A stretch of 64,000 nt of DNA from Rhynchopus euleeides (lineage: Eukaryota > Euglenozoa > Diplonemea > Diplonemida > Diplonemidae). The notes below the pieces were generated by a model. It searched no databases and was not told where the DNA came from. It worked only from the letters and a program-made list of their open reading frames with translations. The DNA lies in NCBI GenBank assembly GCA_963210315.1, contig OY723322.1, positions 620,001-684,000 on the forward strand, written 5' to 3'. Below, one piece after another: positions 1 through 9,937 of the stretch (the stretch's first letter is position 1; each line of letters begins with the position of its first letter). The position numbers and the translations under genes were made by a program.

Positions 1-141
1 ATCCCCGTCGCTGGTGCACAGGGAGAACTGGTCAGCCAGGCCCCACTCCTCCCCTGCAGCACGCCACAGCTGCTCGAGGGTCGCATCCGTGGGAACCACC
101 ACAGGCCGCGTCGACCCTGCAAGCTCTGTCAATATCTCCAT
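1..141 (-). CDS. Ankyrin-protein paralogue, N-terminal 47 codons (cut by window edge)
   Basis: Reading the minus strand from an ATG at 141 gives a protein beginning MEILTEL. Its segment DATLEQLWRAAGEEWGL matches DATVEWLRNAVGSEWGL in the complete ankyrin protein at 1956-2984, at the same distance from the start. The two are therefore tandem paralogues in the same orientation. Only the N-terminal module, which looks like a small ubiquitin-like fold, is inside the window; ankyrin repeats and membrane segments would lie beyond base 1. The frame stays open to the edge. The ATG was chosen because it aligns with the ATG of the neighbour. The function is unknown. Confidence 0.7.
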   Translation of the reverse strand, partial: MEILTELAGSTRPVVVPTDATLEQLWRAAGEEWGLADQFSLCTSDGD

Positions 142-630
142 AAAAATCGAGGCTGATACCAGCACAGGCTGAAGGCGGGTGGTTTGGGTGTGGGGTTGGG
201 GATGGGAATGCTCGTGCAGGACAACAAAGAGAGTGGATAACAATGTGTGAACGTTGGTGAGCATGATTTTCATGATGCCTCGAAGGCTGATGTTAGGAGA
301 GGCATTCCGTTCCACCCCTCCAGTGGAGCTCCTCCTTTCACTCGAGACACAAGATGAGATGGCGGGCTGGGCTGCAGGCAGGTGGAAGTATGGATCAGAT
401 GCAACAATGGATGGGTTGAGGTCAGGATTGGGCAACTACCAGCAATAGCACTGTCAATACTGACGGGGAGTGCAATCCATGAGCATGCAGATCTCCCTGG
501 AGGAAATAGACGTACACCGCCACAGGAACCGGTGCTTGCTGAACGGTGGCGGAGATGCCCCTCAGCAAGGCCACCCCAATCCACCCCAAGACCTTTTGCT
601 CGGGCACGCAGCCTTTTGCAGAGAGCGAGA
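142..630. other. Intergenic, no gene seen
   Basis: This is the 5' flank of the truncated ankyrin paralogue. Open frames here are short and show no protein-like composition. I see no RNA gene or strong repeat. Confidence 0.6.
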
Positions 631-638
631 GTTGGCCT

Positions 639-1236
639 CAGTGATTTTCCCCCGTGGCGAAAAAATAAAATTTCGCAAAAAAAAAAAAATCTCTGGAAAA
701 ATCGTCCGGCGAAAAAAGTTTTTTCGCCACGGGGGTTTTTGGTGGGAATTTTTCAGGGGGTCTGGGGAGAGGTCCTGGAGGAAAAAAAATCAGGCCCAGG
801 AAAAAAATGGGAGGGCCTGCTCTGTGAGCCCCACCAAGCAGTCACAGATTGGCAGGACAAGACCTGCAGAGGGTGGCTGCAAAGAACAGATGTTCACTAC
901 CGTGGCCTCCGGCGGCTGCGGGGCTCCGCCCCCCAGACCCCCCTTGTGGAACCCAGGCCCACAAGCCGTACAGCAACCCCAGGAATGCGAAAACGCCCAA
1001 AATCTGTAGCCTCGACGGGACGGATGTTCACTACCGTGGCCTCCGGCGGCTGGGGGGCTCCGCCCCCCAGACCCCCCCTGTCGCGTGTGCCTGTCTCGCA
1101 AGTCCTTGGGCGTATGCGACTGGCCATCTCCGCGTCGTCTCGGGCGCGCGAAGCGCGCCCGAGAAAAATTTTTCCGGGTGGGAAAATTTTTTTTCGCCGG
1201 CATTTTTGAGATTTTCAGCGGAGAGGAAAATCACTG
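639..1236. mobile_element. hAT-like non-autonomous element 1 with paired hairpins
   Basis: The 598-bp element starts CAGTGATTTTCC and ends with its exact reverse complement, GGAAAATCACTG. It is flanked on both sides by the 8-bp direct repeat GTTGGCCT (631-638 and 1237-1244), the size typical of hAT insertions. Inside are two copies of a repeat containing CTACCGTGGCCTCCGG, starting near 896 and 1030. Each is followed by a hairpin with arms CTGGGGGGC/GCCCCCCAG and loop TCC (916-936, one arm mismatch; 1050-1070, perfect). A 17-bp perfect inverted repeat lies near the left end (649-665 with 719-735). A further perfect 11-bp stem with a GAA loop is at 1139-1163. There is no coding capacity. Assignment to hAT rests on TSD length and the CA(G) terminus, not on a transposase. 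Confidence 0.85.
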
Positions 1237-1244
1237 GTTGGCCT

Positions 1245-1955
1245 CTGAAAAAAAAAACAAGTCACAAAAAAATGGCACCAGAAGATATCACGCCAGGCTC
1301 TCTCTCTCTTGGACGCAACATCGTAGCGTTGCGAAGAGAACTTCCTCCCCCATGTGCAAACCCTCCCTCCTCAGACCCCCCCCCCCGCCAGACTTACCGA
1401 AGGTGCTTCATGCCCACACGGTTCATAAGGAAGGGGGCAGGTGTCGTAGGAATGAAAGGGAAAACTGCATCGCCAGTTTCCATATGAGGCTGAAGGAGTG
1501 TGAAGGAGAGACAGACAGAGAGAGAGGAGGCAAGGTGTAGCAGTGTGGGGCCGAACCCCCCTGCGCTCTTGAGGCAAAGTTGACAACATGGCGGGGGAGA
1601 GGGGGGGTTGGGGACAAGAGCAGTATATTATAAGACAAGGCCCGGAAGAGCCGTCCGGAACCTGAAGGAGGGGTGTGACAGAGTAGAGTGGCAGAGTGGC
1701 GGAGAATGGCACAACACCACGCCCTTCCCCTCCCCCCGCCCGGCCCCCCCACCACCGCCTCCTTCAATACCGGGAGGGGGGTGTCCGAGAGTAGTTTGGA
1801 CGTGGTGTTTTGGGTTGCTTCAATTATTGGCAACCTTGTTTTGTCGCATCATAGAACAGCCCAAAACACCACCACCGTCTGTTTAACGCCAAAACCCTCC
1901 GTTTCGAAGCCCTGGCTGTGCTGTGCTGTGACACCCCCCCTCCTCCCCCCCAGCC
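1245..1955. other. Intergenic, no gene seen
   Basis: This is pyrimidine- and purine-rich sequence between hAT-like element 1 and the 3' end of the ankyrin gene. The open frames lack protein-like composition. Confidence 0.6.
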
Positions 1956-2984
1956 TCACTTACACCGACTCATGAACTCAGAGCACCTGCTCACCGCAGG
2001 GTGCGCCAACACCGCCAACACATTCCCCACCATACCGACACAGAAGAAGATCTGGAAGGACCTGCCACCGGCATTCCACGCAAAGGAGACCATCCAGACG
2101 AGGCTCTGCCACAGGCATGTTATGGGATGCGCATCGGGGTCTGGCCCGGGCGTGATGTTATATGCCTCCAGCAGGCTGTAAATAAACACAGCGTATGTCA
2201 ACACGCAGATAGGCGGATCCGCATAGACACGGCACCACACCGTAGCATCCTCCCACACCGCACGGCAGTAGGTATGCCGGTTGGATCGTCTCCGCAGCTC
2301 TGCGTCAGCCTCTGCGTGCCCTGCTGCCCGTGCGTGCATCCATGCTACCCAAGCGTCGTGATCTCTCGTATCTACATCAGCACCGTGACCCACCAGCAGG
2401 CGTGCCACATCGGCGTGCCCCTCTCGCGCCGCCAGCATCAGTGGGGTCATCCCGGAGACACGCGCCTCCACAGCGGCGCCACGCAGCAGCAGGTGCTCTG
2501 CGGCGTCGCGGTGGCCCCTCTCGCAGGCGACGTGCAGGGGTGTGTGGAGCTGCGGGTCACGCACATCCACGTTGTCGAGTGCGGCGATGAGGAGCCGGCA
2601 CAGATCCCTGTCGCGGGAGACCCGTTGCCGCTGCTGCTGCTGCGCGGTGGGATCGTCGTCCTCGAGAGGGCGGGAGCAGGCGCTGTGGAGGGTGTCCAGC
2701 AGGACCTGAACATAGTCCCCAGTGATGCCTCGGAGGGAAAGCTCATGGAAAACGGCGGCGCGCCCCGCGCCTTCGATGAAGAGGACGTCGTCTGAGGATG
2801 CGGCGCAGCTGGCGAGTGTGTCGGTGGGGTCGGTGTAGTCGCAGCCGCTAGCGCTGCGGAAGGCGAATGTGTCGTCGCGCAGGCCCCACTCCGACCCCAC
2901 TGCGTTGCGGAGCCATTCCACAGTCGCGTCGATCGGCAGGAATATGTGCCGCCGGTCACCAGCGTTCTCCACGAGAATCTCCAT
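1956..2984 (-). CDS. Ankyrin-repeat membrane protein with ubiquitin-like N-terminus
   Basis: This 342-residue protein has three parts. Residues 1-75 form a module resembling a ubiquitin-like fold (MEILVENAG... SDDVLFIEGAG). Residues ~145-235 carry ankyrin repeats (TPLHVACERGHRDAAEHLL and TPLMLAAREGHADVARLL are textbook matches). The C-terminal ~85 residues hold two hydrophobic stretches (ICVLTYAVFIYSLLEAY and FFCVGMVGNVLAVLA), probably membrane spans. The ATG at 2984 matches the start of the truncated tandem paralogue at 141. An in-frame extension upstream is less likely, because a pyrimidine tract ending CTCTGCAG lies just before the ATG and may be a splice acceptor for a 5' exon. The role is unknown; ankyrins would mediate protein binding at a membrane. 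Confidence 0.8.
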   Translation of the reverse strand: MEILVENAGDRRHIFLPIDATVEWLRNAVGSEWGLRDDTFAFRSASGCDYTDPTDTLASCAASSDDVLFIEGAGRAAVFHELSLRGITGDYVQVLLDTLHSACSRPLEDDDPTAQQQQRQRVSRDRDLCRLLIAALDNVDVRDPQLHTPLHVACERGHRDAAEHLLLRGAAVEARVSGMTPLMLAAREGHADVARLLVGHGADVDTRDHDAWVAWMHARAAGHAEADAELRRRSNRHTYCRAVWEDATVWCRVYADPPICVLTYAVFIYSLLEAYNITPGPDPDAHPITCLWQSLVWMVSFAWNAGGRSFQIFFCVGMVGNVLAVLAHPAVSRCSEFMSRCK

Positions 2985-3193
2985 ACCCTGCAGAGGTGGA
3001 GTGGGGTGGCGTTGGGTCAAAAAAAAAGTGGTGAAGACAAACTGAGGAAAGGCGATTCCTCATTTCCTCTCACGGTATGCTCCGTTGGATGACAGAGAGC
3101 TGTGGGGTGGGGGGGGTGGGATGGGGTCTGGGGAGTCGCGGCAGCTTCACTCTTGTTTCTTTATCAAATAGAGGGTGGGGGCCGTTTTTTTCG
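2985..3193. other. Upstream region of ankyrin gene
   Basis: This holds a short 5' flank with a possible acceptor (pyrimidine tract then CTCTGCAG) directly before the ankyrin start. No other feature is visible. Confidence 0.4.
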
Positions 3194-4088
3194 GTACCTA
3201 CCCCCCCCGTGTTTAAGTCCCCTATCCAAACGTCAAAATCGGGGCCAAGGGGACTTAAACACATCGGAGGGGACTTAAACACGCCTGCCACCTGTTTCCT
3301 GAGGGAACCGGGAAGAGGCCGTATTATATCGATTCCGAGGCACATCTGGACAGATTCTGGGGACCTGGGTGCTGGGGCCTCAAACCCCTTTGCCTCTCAC
3401 ACTACTTCAGAGCCACCCTACTCTGCCAAGCACTGCCCATACCCACTGACTTGGGGTGGTCAGGCTGCCAAAGCTGCAGGGCAAGCAACCAAGGGGGCCT
3501 GAAGCGCAAGAGATGTCGTGCCTCAGGGGTTGATGCCAGCCCTGGGAGGTGTCAAGCTTTCCGCTAGATGTCCCATGGGAGATGGCACGTCCCCTGGGCC
3601 AACCGACGTTCTCCCCTGGGAGACGGGACACACGGCTCAGGCGGGGCCAGCTGGGGGTGGCAGTATGGGTGGCGTGGGGATCCGAGGGCGCTGAGCACTG
3701 GCACACTGCGGCCCTCGCCACTGCTAGCAGCCCCGCTGTGCCGCAGAATTGATTCCCGACTCCAGTGCGACAAGAGGGGCTGGCGCACGACCTGCATCGC
3801 ACACAGCGAGGCTGTGGATGAGGACGAGCGACGTGACCCGGACTGCCCCCTGCGGGGCAGTCCGGGCCACGTGCGGGTATCCGAAGCCCCCAGGCTCCCT
3901 CCCTGGCCTCCACACGTGCCTCACATCCTGGTGGTCCGCCAACGGACACCTGGAAAAATCGAGAAAAAATGCCCCCCAACCAAACTACTAGACCGGGGTG
4001 TTTAAGTCCCTTCGGGAAAATTGGCCGCCGAGGGGACTTAAACACATCATATGGATAGGGGACTTAAACACGGGGGGGGGGTAGGTAC
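3194..4088. mobile_element. GTAC-bounded inverted-repeat element, copy 1
   Basis: This 895-bp element is near-identical to the copy at 39886-40785. Both ends read GTACCTACCCC followed by a C-run and GTGTTTAAGTCCCCTATCC on the inward strand, making terminal inverted repeats of about 35 bp. The 15-bp motif GTGTTTAAGTCCCCT (one copy with a mismatch) occurs six times, three near each end in mixed orientation, so each end can fold on itself. GTAC is its own reverse complement and borders both copies. It may be a 4-bp target duplication or part of the TIR. The interior has frames that are not conserved between the two copies, so I treat it as non-coding and non-autonomous. The superfamily is unresolved. 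Confidence 0.85.
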
Positions 4089-4760
4089 AGTTATTTTGCC
4101 CCCCAAAAAAAAGATCAAAGCGAGATTCTCTAAAACAGATACTCCAAATACAATACACAAGGGGGACGATGAGGCAAGAGGGAGAGGGGGGATCGCTGGC
4201 GCAGGCCACGGGAGGCCCCCCCACACAACAGGTTCCAATCCCCGTGTGGCAACCAGAGTGGGTGGCAGTGAGGCAGGGATAAGCAAGGCCGTAACGTAAG
4301 GTACAGTGACAGAGAGATAAATACACTCCACACACCCCTCTCTTCCCCCCTCACCTTTTGTAGGAGCCGCCTTCAGAAGCTCGAAGAGGCGCAGCACAGG
4401 GAGGGGGGACGAGTGCTCATATAGGTGGGATGGGAAGGGGGGTGGGTGGATGCCAGTTGTTTAAACACCACCCGTCATATCTTCATATGGTTTCGCCTCG
4501 GCTGGCGGCATTTTTGTGCTCTTGCGGAAGAATTTAAAAATAGCACCAAGCCACCCCCCACCCCCACCGCCACCCCCCCCATCCCTGGTTCATACTGGGG
4601 AGGGGAAAAGGGGCGTGGTGCCGGGGGATGCCAACGGAATTACAAAGCACCCCCTCCTCCTCCCTCTCCCCACCCCTCTCCATCCCCCCCACCCCACCTG
4701 CCGTCCTTTTTGTTGGTTTAATAGGGAGGGGCGTATCGAGCGAAGCCCTGCCCGCAATCC
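4089..4760. other. Intergenic, pyrimidine-rich
   Basis: C-rich and G-rich tracts separate the GTAC element from the 3' end of the next gene. I see no supported gene. Confidence 0.6.
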
Positions 4761-5933
4761 TCACCGGCTGAACTCCGACTGATTTTTCGCAAGGCGTCGA
4801 ATGGTGTAGGGCACGGTTGCCCAGAGCCCTTTGTTGGTGGGGCAGGGCCGGCACTCCCCCCTCAGCGGGGCGCGCGTGCTGGAGAGGTGCGGCGAGTAGG
4901 TCCGCTGGGCTGCGCCGCCGCACGCCGCAACCACAGAGGCACTCTCCATCAGGCCGGTGTCGAAGAACTTAGGGGCGCGTGTTACGAGATCCATATCGGG
5001 TGACCTATCCCTCACGCAAGCGCGTGGCCTCCGACCCGCCCCGCGGCTCGCCGTCCGGGATCTCGACGATGCCGCACCGCTCTTCCCCCCACCGCCAACG
5101 CTGCGCGGCACACCCCCGCCCTCCAGGCCGAACCCCTCCGCCGCCACCCCGTCATACTGGATGTTGTCGGCAAACTTCACACCCCCCGCGACACCGCCGC
5201 CAGCAGGCCGCTGCCCCTCCGCAGCCCTGCTGTGCAGCCGCCGCTTCATCTCATAAAACTCAGAGCTCTTGGGCCGCGCCCCGGTGAAAAGGGGTTGCGG
5301 CCTGTCCCGCGTCTTCACCTCCCGGGTGTGGGGGCTGAACGGCGCCACCGCTGTCGAGACGTTCCACCTCTTCCCCTCGCGGGGCGGGGTGCGCGCCTCC
5401 TCGTCATACCACCCCGCGGCTGCGCCCTGCGAGGTGGCGCCCCACACATCACTGCTGCCCCCCCCCGAGGCAGCAGGGTCGGCACCACGGGAGACACGCG
5501 CCGCCACACGCCCTGTCGACTGGGGGCTCAGCAGTGCGCTGGGGAGACGCTCCTGCCGCAACCCGCCGCCGGTTGGGGTGAAGGAGACTGAAGGGAGAGG
5601 GTACACCTGGGAGTCGAACACATCCTGGTCTGGGGAGAATGCGTATGCCGGCGTGGAGTGATGCTGCTGCAGCCCGAGTGGAGACTGTGGATACTGCAGC
5701 TGGCGCGGCTGGGGTGGCGACACCGGCCTTTCGGGGCTGCGGAGGCGTGTGGAGGGAATCCCCCTGGTGTCGACCAGGGCGCGGTCCAGCTCCACCTTCA
5801 TCGTCTGCATCTCCTCCTCGATTGCGCTCTGCTGGGCGCGGAGGTCGCCCAGCACGACGCTGGCGGGGACATCGCCAGGGAGGCGGGATGACAGGATAGA
5901 ATACTCACGGTCAGCCGCAGAGGTCAGCAGCAT
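4761..5933 (-). CDS. Disordered Ser/Pro/Gly-rich protein, unknown function
   Basis: This single open frame encodes 390 residues, starting at ATG 5933 and ending at TGA 4761. Residues ~1-55 are helical and charged (DLRAQQSAIEEEMQTMKVELDRALVD), probably a short coiled coil. The remainder is low complexity with many SP/TP and RSP steps (RSPERPVSPP, PLFTGARPKSSEFYEMKRRL), as in cytoskeleton-associated or phosphorylated proteins. There is no enzyme motif, signal peptide or membrane span. The long frame with consistent GC-rich third positions supports it as a real gene. Upstream exons are possible, because a TGCAG precedes the ATG. I do not recognise the family. Confidence 0.65.
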   Translation of the reverse strand: MLLTSAADREYSILSSRLPGDVPASVVLGDLRAQQSAIEEEMQTMKVELDRALVDTRGIPSTRLRSPERPVSPPQPRQLQYPQSPLGLQQHHSTPAYAFSPDQDVFDSQVYPLPSVSFTPTGGGLRQERLPSALLSPQSTGRVAARVSRGADPAASGGGSSDVWGATSQGAAAGWYDEEARTPPREGKRWNVSTAVAPFSPHTREVKTRDRPQPLFTGARPKSSEFYEMKRRLHSRAAEGQRPAGGGVAGGVKFADNIQYDGVAAEGFGLEGGGVPRSVGGGGKSGAASSRSRTASRGAGRRPRACVRDRSPDMDLVTRAPKFFDTGLMESASVVAACGGAAQRTYSPHLSSTRAPLRGECRPCPTNKGLWATVPYTIRRLAKNQSEFSR

Positions 5934-6945
5934 CGTGCCTGCAGCATCAACCCGGGGGTGGGGAGGCAGGGTCCTGGAGGGAGGTGGGTGTGGTGTGGTG
6001 GTGGTGTCTGAGGCTCGCCTTCGGTCAAAGTGCGGGGGTGTGGGGGGATGGGAGGGGGGGAGGGGGGTGCGGTGGGGCGATATGGAAAAAGTGTCACTTC
6101 AACTCTGCCGCTCCTTCTCTGCTGTATGATACTTCGTTTGATGCGTTGACGCTTCCACACACACTTACAAACCCACTTGCCTGATGAAGGGGGTGGTGTG
6201 TAGAGCACGTTTGGCAGAGCTGAATGACACTTTCCGCGCGAAGGTCGTGTGCGTAAAAAGAAAAAGCGGGTGTCACCAAAAATGCACCCGCAGCAGAGGT
6301 CTGAGGGGAGGGGGGGGGGGGGGGGGAAGGGGGATCTCTTTTTGACAAGCGGCGCTCAAGTTATAGGGTCGTGTCTCTCTCTCCCAATGCCTCGTCCTCA
6401 TCCCCACCCCACCATGCCCCCCCCATCACGCGAGGGGGAGTGCTTCTGCGGTCCCTCTTGTTTTGGAGGGTGGTGGGCAAGGCGGACCAGCAGAAGTGGG
6501 CCTCGTCGGCACCACCACAGAACGACTGCCAAGGTCCACCCCCACCCCCCCCTCCTGAGGCTGGACCCATTACGCAGTGAACCCGTGCCAACCACGCTCT
6601 CGCGGTGAACAGACACACCACACCACACTACAACATACCCCTCCCCGCCCTTTCCCCCCCTCCCCCTTGTGTAACTGAGGGATGCGAATAAAAGGGCGGA
6701 GGGTAGAGCAGGGTCCAGCATGCAGTGCAGGTGGCCATCACACGTGATGGCGTGTATGTGTGTGTGTGTTTTTTTCCGCCAGCGGAGGTGGCAGCAGAGC
6801 CAGCTCAGTGCGACTCCCCCACACACTAAACAAAACAGCTTCACAAGGCGATGACATGCATGTCTTGCCAGTGGGACAGCCCCAGCCCCACTGAGCTTCC
6901 GCCGGCGCAGCCGCCACAATATTCCCCACCCGGGTCTAAGGTAGG
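5934..6945. other. Intergenic, no gene seen
   Basis: This contains G-runs (around 6310-6326), a TG-rich stretch near 6755-6770 and other simple-sequence tracts between two minus-strand genes. No frame here is protein-like. Confidence 0.6.
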
Positions 6946-9114
6946 TCATTTCCCAGGGCGTTTCCGATACTGATGGGCACGGGCCTTCTGAGGGACGTCC
7001 GGCTGTAGATACTCCGAGGGGTGGGGCGGGACCTGCAGCAGGAAGTTGGCGTACTTCAGGACGTCGAGCCAGCCCTCCTTTGGAAGCGTGAAGGGGCGGA
7101 GCTGCCTGCGCCACGAGTGGTGGTTTTTATACCGCCCCCGCTCGTCACGCTCCTCCTTGTTGAAGTCCTCCCACCCGGGGATGTGCTGCAGGTTCAGCAG
7201 CCACCGGATCAGGTGAATCCGCGCGCCGTTGGCTTGGAAGACATAGAACGGATCCTCCCTCACAGCCTTATACGGCAAGATCTCCACCCCCACCGTGTCC
7301 CTCCGCATCAACGTCTGTGCCAGAGCCAGGTCAGCGCCATGCATTGATATCACCGCATCTGCCTTCTGGAACGCCTCCTGCATCACAGGGTATGTCCCAT
7401 TCGCATTCCACATCTCGATTTTGCGAATGTCGTGGAAGCACGCAGCACCCCTGCTGGCCTCCACAAGCTCCTCCCAATTCTTCATAAACCTGCTGCGGGT
7501 GGGGTCTCTCACGAGGACCACCAGGTTCCAGCGGTTTCCGTTGCACGTTGAGAAATCGACGCTCGGGAGAGGCGCTTCCGGCACGCTTCCCTCCGCCCGC
7601 AACGCCTGTGAGGAGGCATTGCGTGCCACAGGCTGGCCTGCGGTGATGCCGGTCTGCTCAGCCACACCTGGGAGAGCCACGCCCGCGCTGCCTCCAGGCG
7701 GCAGGAAGGAGAAACCCTTCCGATCGAAGGACATCGATGCGTAGGTTGAAGACAGCCAGTGCTGGAAAAACGGCATGAGAAGCGAGATGTACTTCGGCGT
7801 CGGGCACGCCTTCGGATAGGGACACCCCCAGACCAGCCTGGAGTAGCACACCGTGTGGTTCACACGCAGGTTCAAAGGGGGTTCCATCAGGAGGTCTTTC
7901 AGCCAAGGTATTCCGAATCGATCTGGGGTGTCCCAGGCAAAGTAGGTCCCATCGGGGTAAGGCGTCGACTTCAGGTGTGGGAAAGGCGATAACTCGTGCT
8001 CGACAGGCCACCCCCTGCACTGCTTCGTCGGGCCGGGCTTCGTTATCTTGCAGTTTGGGATGAGGGGGATGACCCGCTTCACATTGTACACCTGGGAGGC
8101 GTGGAGGAATATCCCGAAGATCTCCGCCAGCCAGTGCCCCACGTTCTGCTTCGCAGCCGCACGCATCCAGTCGCCGTTCTTCAGGATCACGGTGGGCTCC
8201 GTGACCCACTCATCGCAGCTGCTATTTGAGACATTCAGAACAGGGTGTATCGGCAGCCCAGTGATGCGCAGGGCTTCCTTGTTGATAAAATCGCTGTCGA
8301 GCTGATACATCGTCCCGTTGAGAAATGCTGCAGAGAATGGGCGTGGCATCTGCCCTTTAAACTTCTTCTCCGTCATCTTCTGGAGGGACCGGTAGTGCCC
8401 GAAGTGAGACGCGCAGGCTTGCTGCCTCCCGTCGCAGCAGCTGGTGCACACCATGCGGTCCGACAGATCCTTATCCCACCAGGGCATCTCCTTGCGGAGA
8501 CGGGACACGTCGTTCGCGCTCGCCCCAGCCCCACCTGGAATCCGGTAGGACGCCAGCCTCTGGAAGTAGGCATTCGGCTGGCTCGAGGGGTATATCTCGA
8601 CGAACCCTGTCGCGTTCCCCCCCAGGCCCTCACCCCCGGGTGGGGCGAGATCACCTGCGAGGCACTGCACCGGGTGCCTCCCGTGCAGCCACTTCCACCC
8701 GATGCCCTCCCAGTTGCCCTTGTTGTCAGGGCTGCCCTCGTCGTGCCTCTGCTGCTGCGGCACGGCACCGCCGTGCCTTGAGGCATCGGCCTCGGCTACC
8801 TGCAGTTGGACAGAAGCTTCAGCACCTCCACCCCCACCTGCCAAAGCCTGGTGTGATGTGTGAGACTCGGCAGAGTCTGGCTGAGGTGACGGCGTATCCC
8901 GAACACCCCGCCCACCCCGACCCGCATCCGAGAGGAAGGAACGGTGGGGAGGCAGGGAGGAGGAGGAGGAGGAGGTGGTGGTGGTGGTGGTGGGAGTGAT
9001 GGCTGCGTAGGCGTGAGATTCCACATCCTCCTTCCTGAACCGGAAGACGGCTTCCTCAAGCATCAGCATGCAGGCCCCGCCGAAGATGACTGTCAGGAAG
9101 TCGCGCCATCGCAT
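6946..9114 (-). CDS. GT61-like (DUF563) glycosyltransferase, type II membrane protein
   Basis: The 722-residue protein starts at ATG 9114 and ends at TGA 6946. Residues ~6-25 (FLTVIFGGACMLMLEEAVF) form an N-terminal signal anchor. They are followed by a Ser/Thr/Gly-rich stem with a poly-Ser run, a typical layout for a Golgi type II enzyme. The C-terminal half carries the family hallmarks. NVGHWLAEIFGIFLHA marks the start of the DUF563 domain, VVLVRD opens the nucleotide-sugar-binding half, and ADAVISMHGADLALAQTL is the conserved HGA(D/A)L block, followed by VGVEILPYK. GT61 enzymes transfer xylose or GlcNAc to proteins or glycans. The donor and acceptor here cannot be told from sequence. Several Cys and NXT/S sites are consistent with a lumenal domain. 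Confidence 0.82.
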   Translation of the reverse strand: MRWRDFLTVIFGGACMLMLEEAVFRFRKEDVESHAYAAITPTTTTTTSSSSSSLPPHRSFLSDAGRGGRGVRDTPSPQPDSAESHTSHQALAGGGGGAEASVQLQVAEADASRHGGAVPQQQRHDEGSPDNKGNWEGIGWKWLHGRHPVQCLAGDLAPPGGEGLGGNATGFVEIYPSSQPNAYFQRLASYRIPGGAGASANDVSRLRKEMPWWDKDLSDRMVCTSCCDGRQQACASHFGHYRSLQKMTEKKFKGQMPRPFSAAFLNGTMYQLDSDFINKEALRITGLPIHPVLNVSNSSCDEWVTEPTVILKNGDWMRAAAKQNVGHWLAEIFGIFLHASQVYNVKRVIPLIPNCKITKPGPTKQCRGWPVEHELSPFPHLKSTPYPDGTYFAWDTPDRFGIPWLKDLLMEPPLNLRVNHTVCYSRLVWGCPYPKACPTPKYISLLMPFFQHWLSSTYASMSFDRKGFSFLPPGGSAGVALPGVAEQTGITAGQPVARNASSQALRAEGSVPEAPLPSVDFSTCNGNRWNLVVLVRDPTRSRFMKNWEELVEASRGAACFHDIRKIEMWNANGTYPVMQEAFQKADAVISMHGADLALAQTLMRRDTVGVEILPYKAVREDPFYVFQANGARIHLIRWLLNLQHIPGWEDFNKEERDERGRYKNHHSWRRQLRPFTLPKEGWLDVLKYANFLLQVPPHPSEYLQPDVPQKARAHQYRKRPGK

Positions 9115-9937
9115 TATGGCTTTTGCGGGGTGGGGTGGAGTGGGGGGCTGGGAGGGGCGCTGCCCAAACCCACAGCGCTGCTTGCCCCCCTGAGATTTTG
9201 ACGGTTGGTTGGGGTGGCGTGGGTGGTGTTGATGCGTGAGGCAGGCTCATGGCGAGAAGGTGGTGGGATGGTGGGGATCTGCGAGGGGAGGGGAGGTCGT
9301 TCGGCTGCAGAAAGGGTTTTGAGATGCCGCTAGGCGAAACTAAAACAGAGCAGCACGCTGGCTGCCATGCGTGTTGTCGGTTTTGTCTTTGGTTTTGTCT
9401 TCGTTTTTTTGACACAGATACTGAATAAAATACACCCCCAACCGAGGGATTGGGGCTGCCCTGAACAGATTGCTTTTTTTCCGGATAGATTCCAACCGAT
9501 ACCCCCTCCCCTCCCCTCCCCTCCTACCCCCCTATCCTACAGCCCACCCCCCTCCCTCCCTTTGCATCCCAACGCCACTCCACCCTCCGGGGCTAGGAGA
9601 AGGGCAACGCCTGCGGAAGAGAAGACCCTCCGACAAGCGGACTTCCTCTCTGGGAGAGGGTTAGCTTGTGTTGGCTGCTCGGCAAACATGCCGTGGGGTG
9701 AGGCCAGTGCGCATGGCCAGCGCCCACAACACGTGATACTTCTTCGGGGAGTTCGCAGAGCAGCGCCGAGGTGCCCTGATGACTTGATGCGATCGCCACT
9801 GCCCCACCCGCCTCGAACAGCATTTTTTTTGTCCTGATTTCGTTGTTTATATGCTTCGGTGTTTCGAACAAAAAGAACTGAAAAGAAGGACTGGCACGGC
9901 GGCAAGACGGCACGCCCAACTTACTCCCCACCCTCCT
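9115..9937. other. Intergenic, no gene seen
   Basis: This lies between the GT61-like start and the last exon of the PDZ/zinc-finger gene. It is pyrimidine-rich, including CCCCT-like stretches near 9505-9560. No supported feature. Confidence 0.6.

Noticed and set aside
3407-4045. 212-codon frame inside GTAC element copy 1
   Set aside because: The corresponding frame is broken by indels in the otherwise near-identical copy 2, so it is not under coding constraint.
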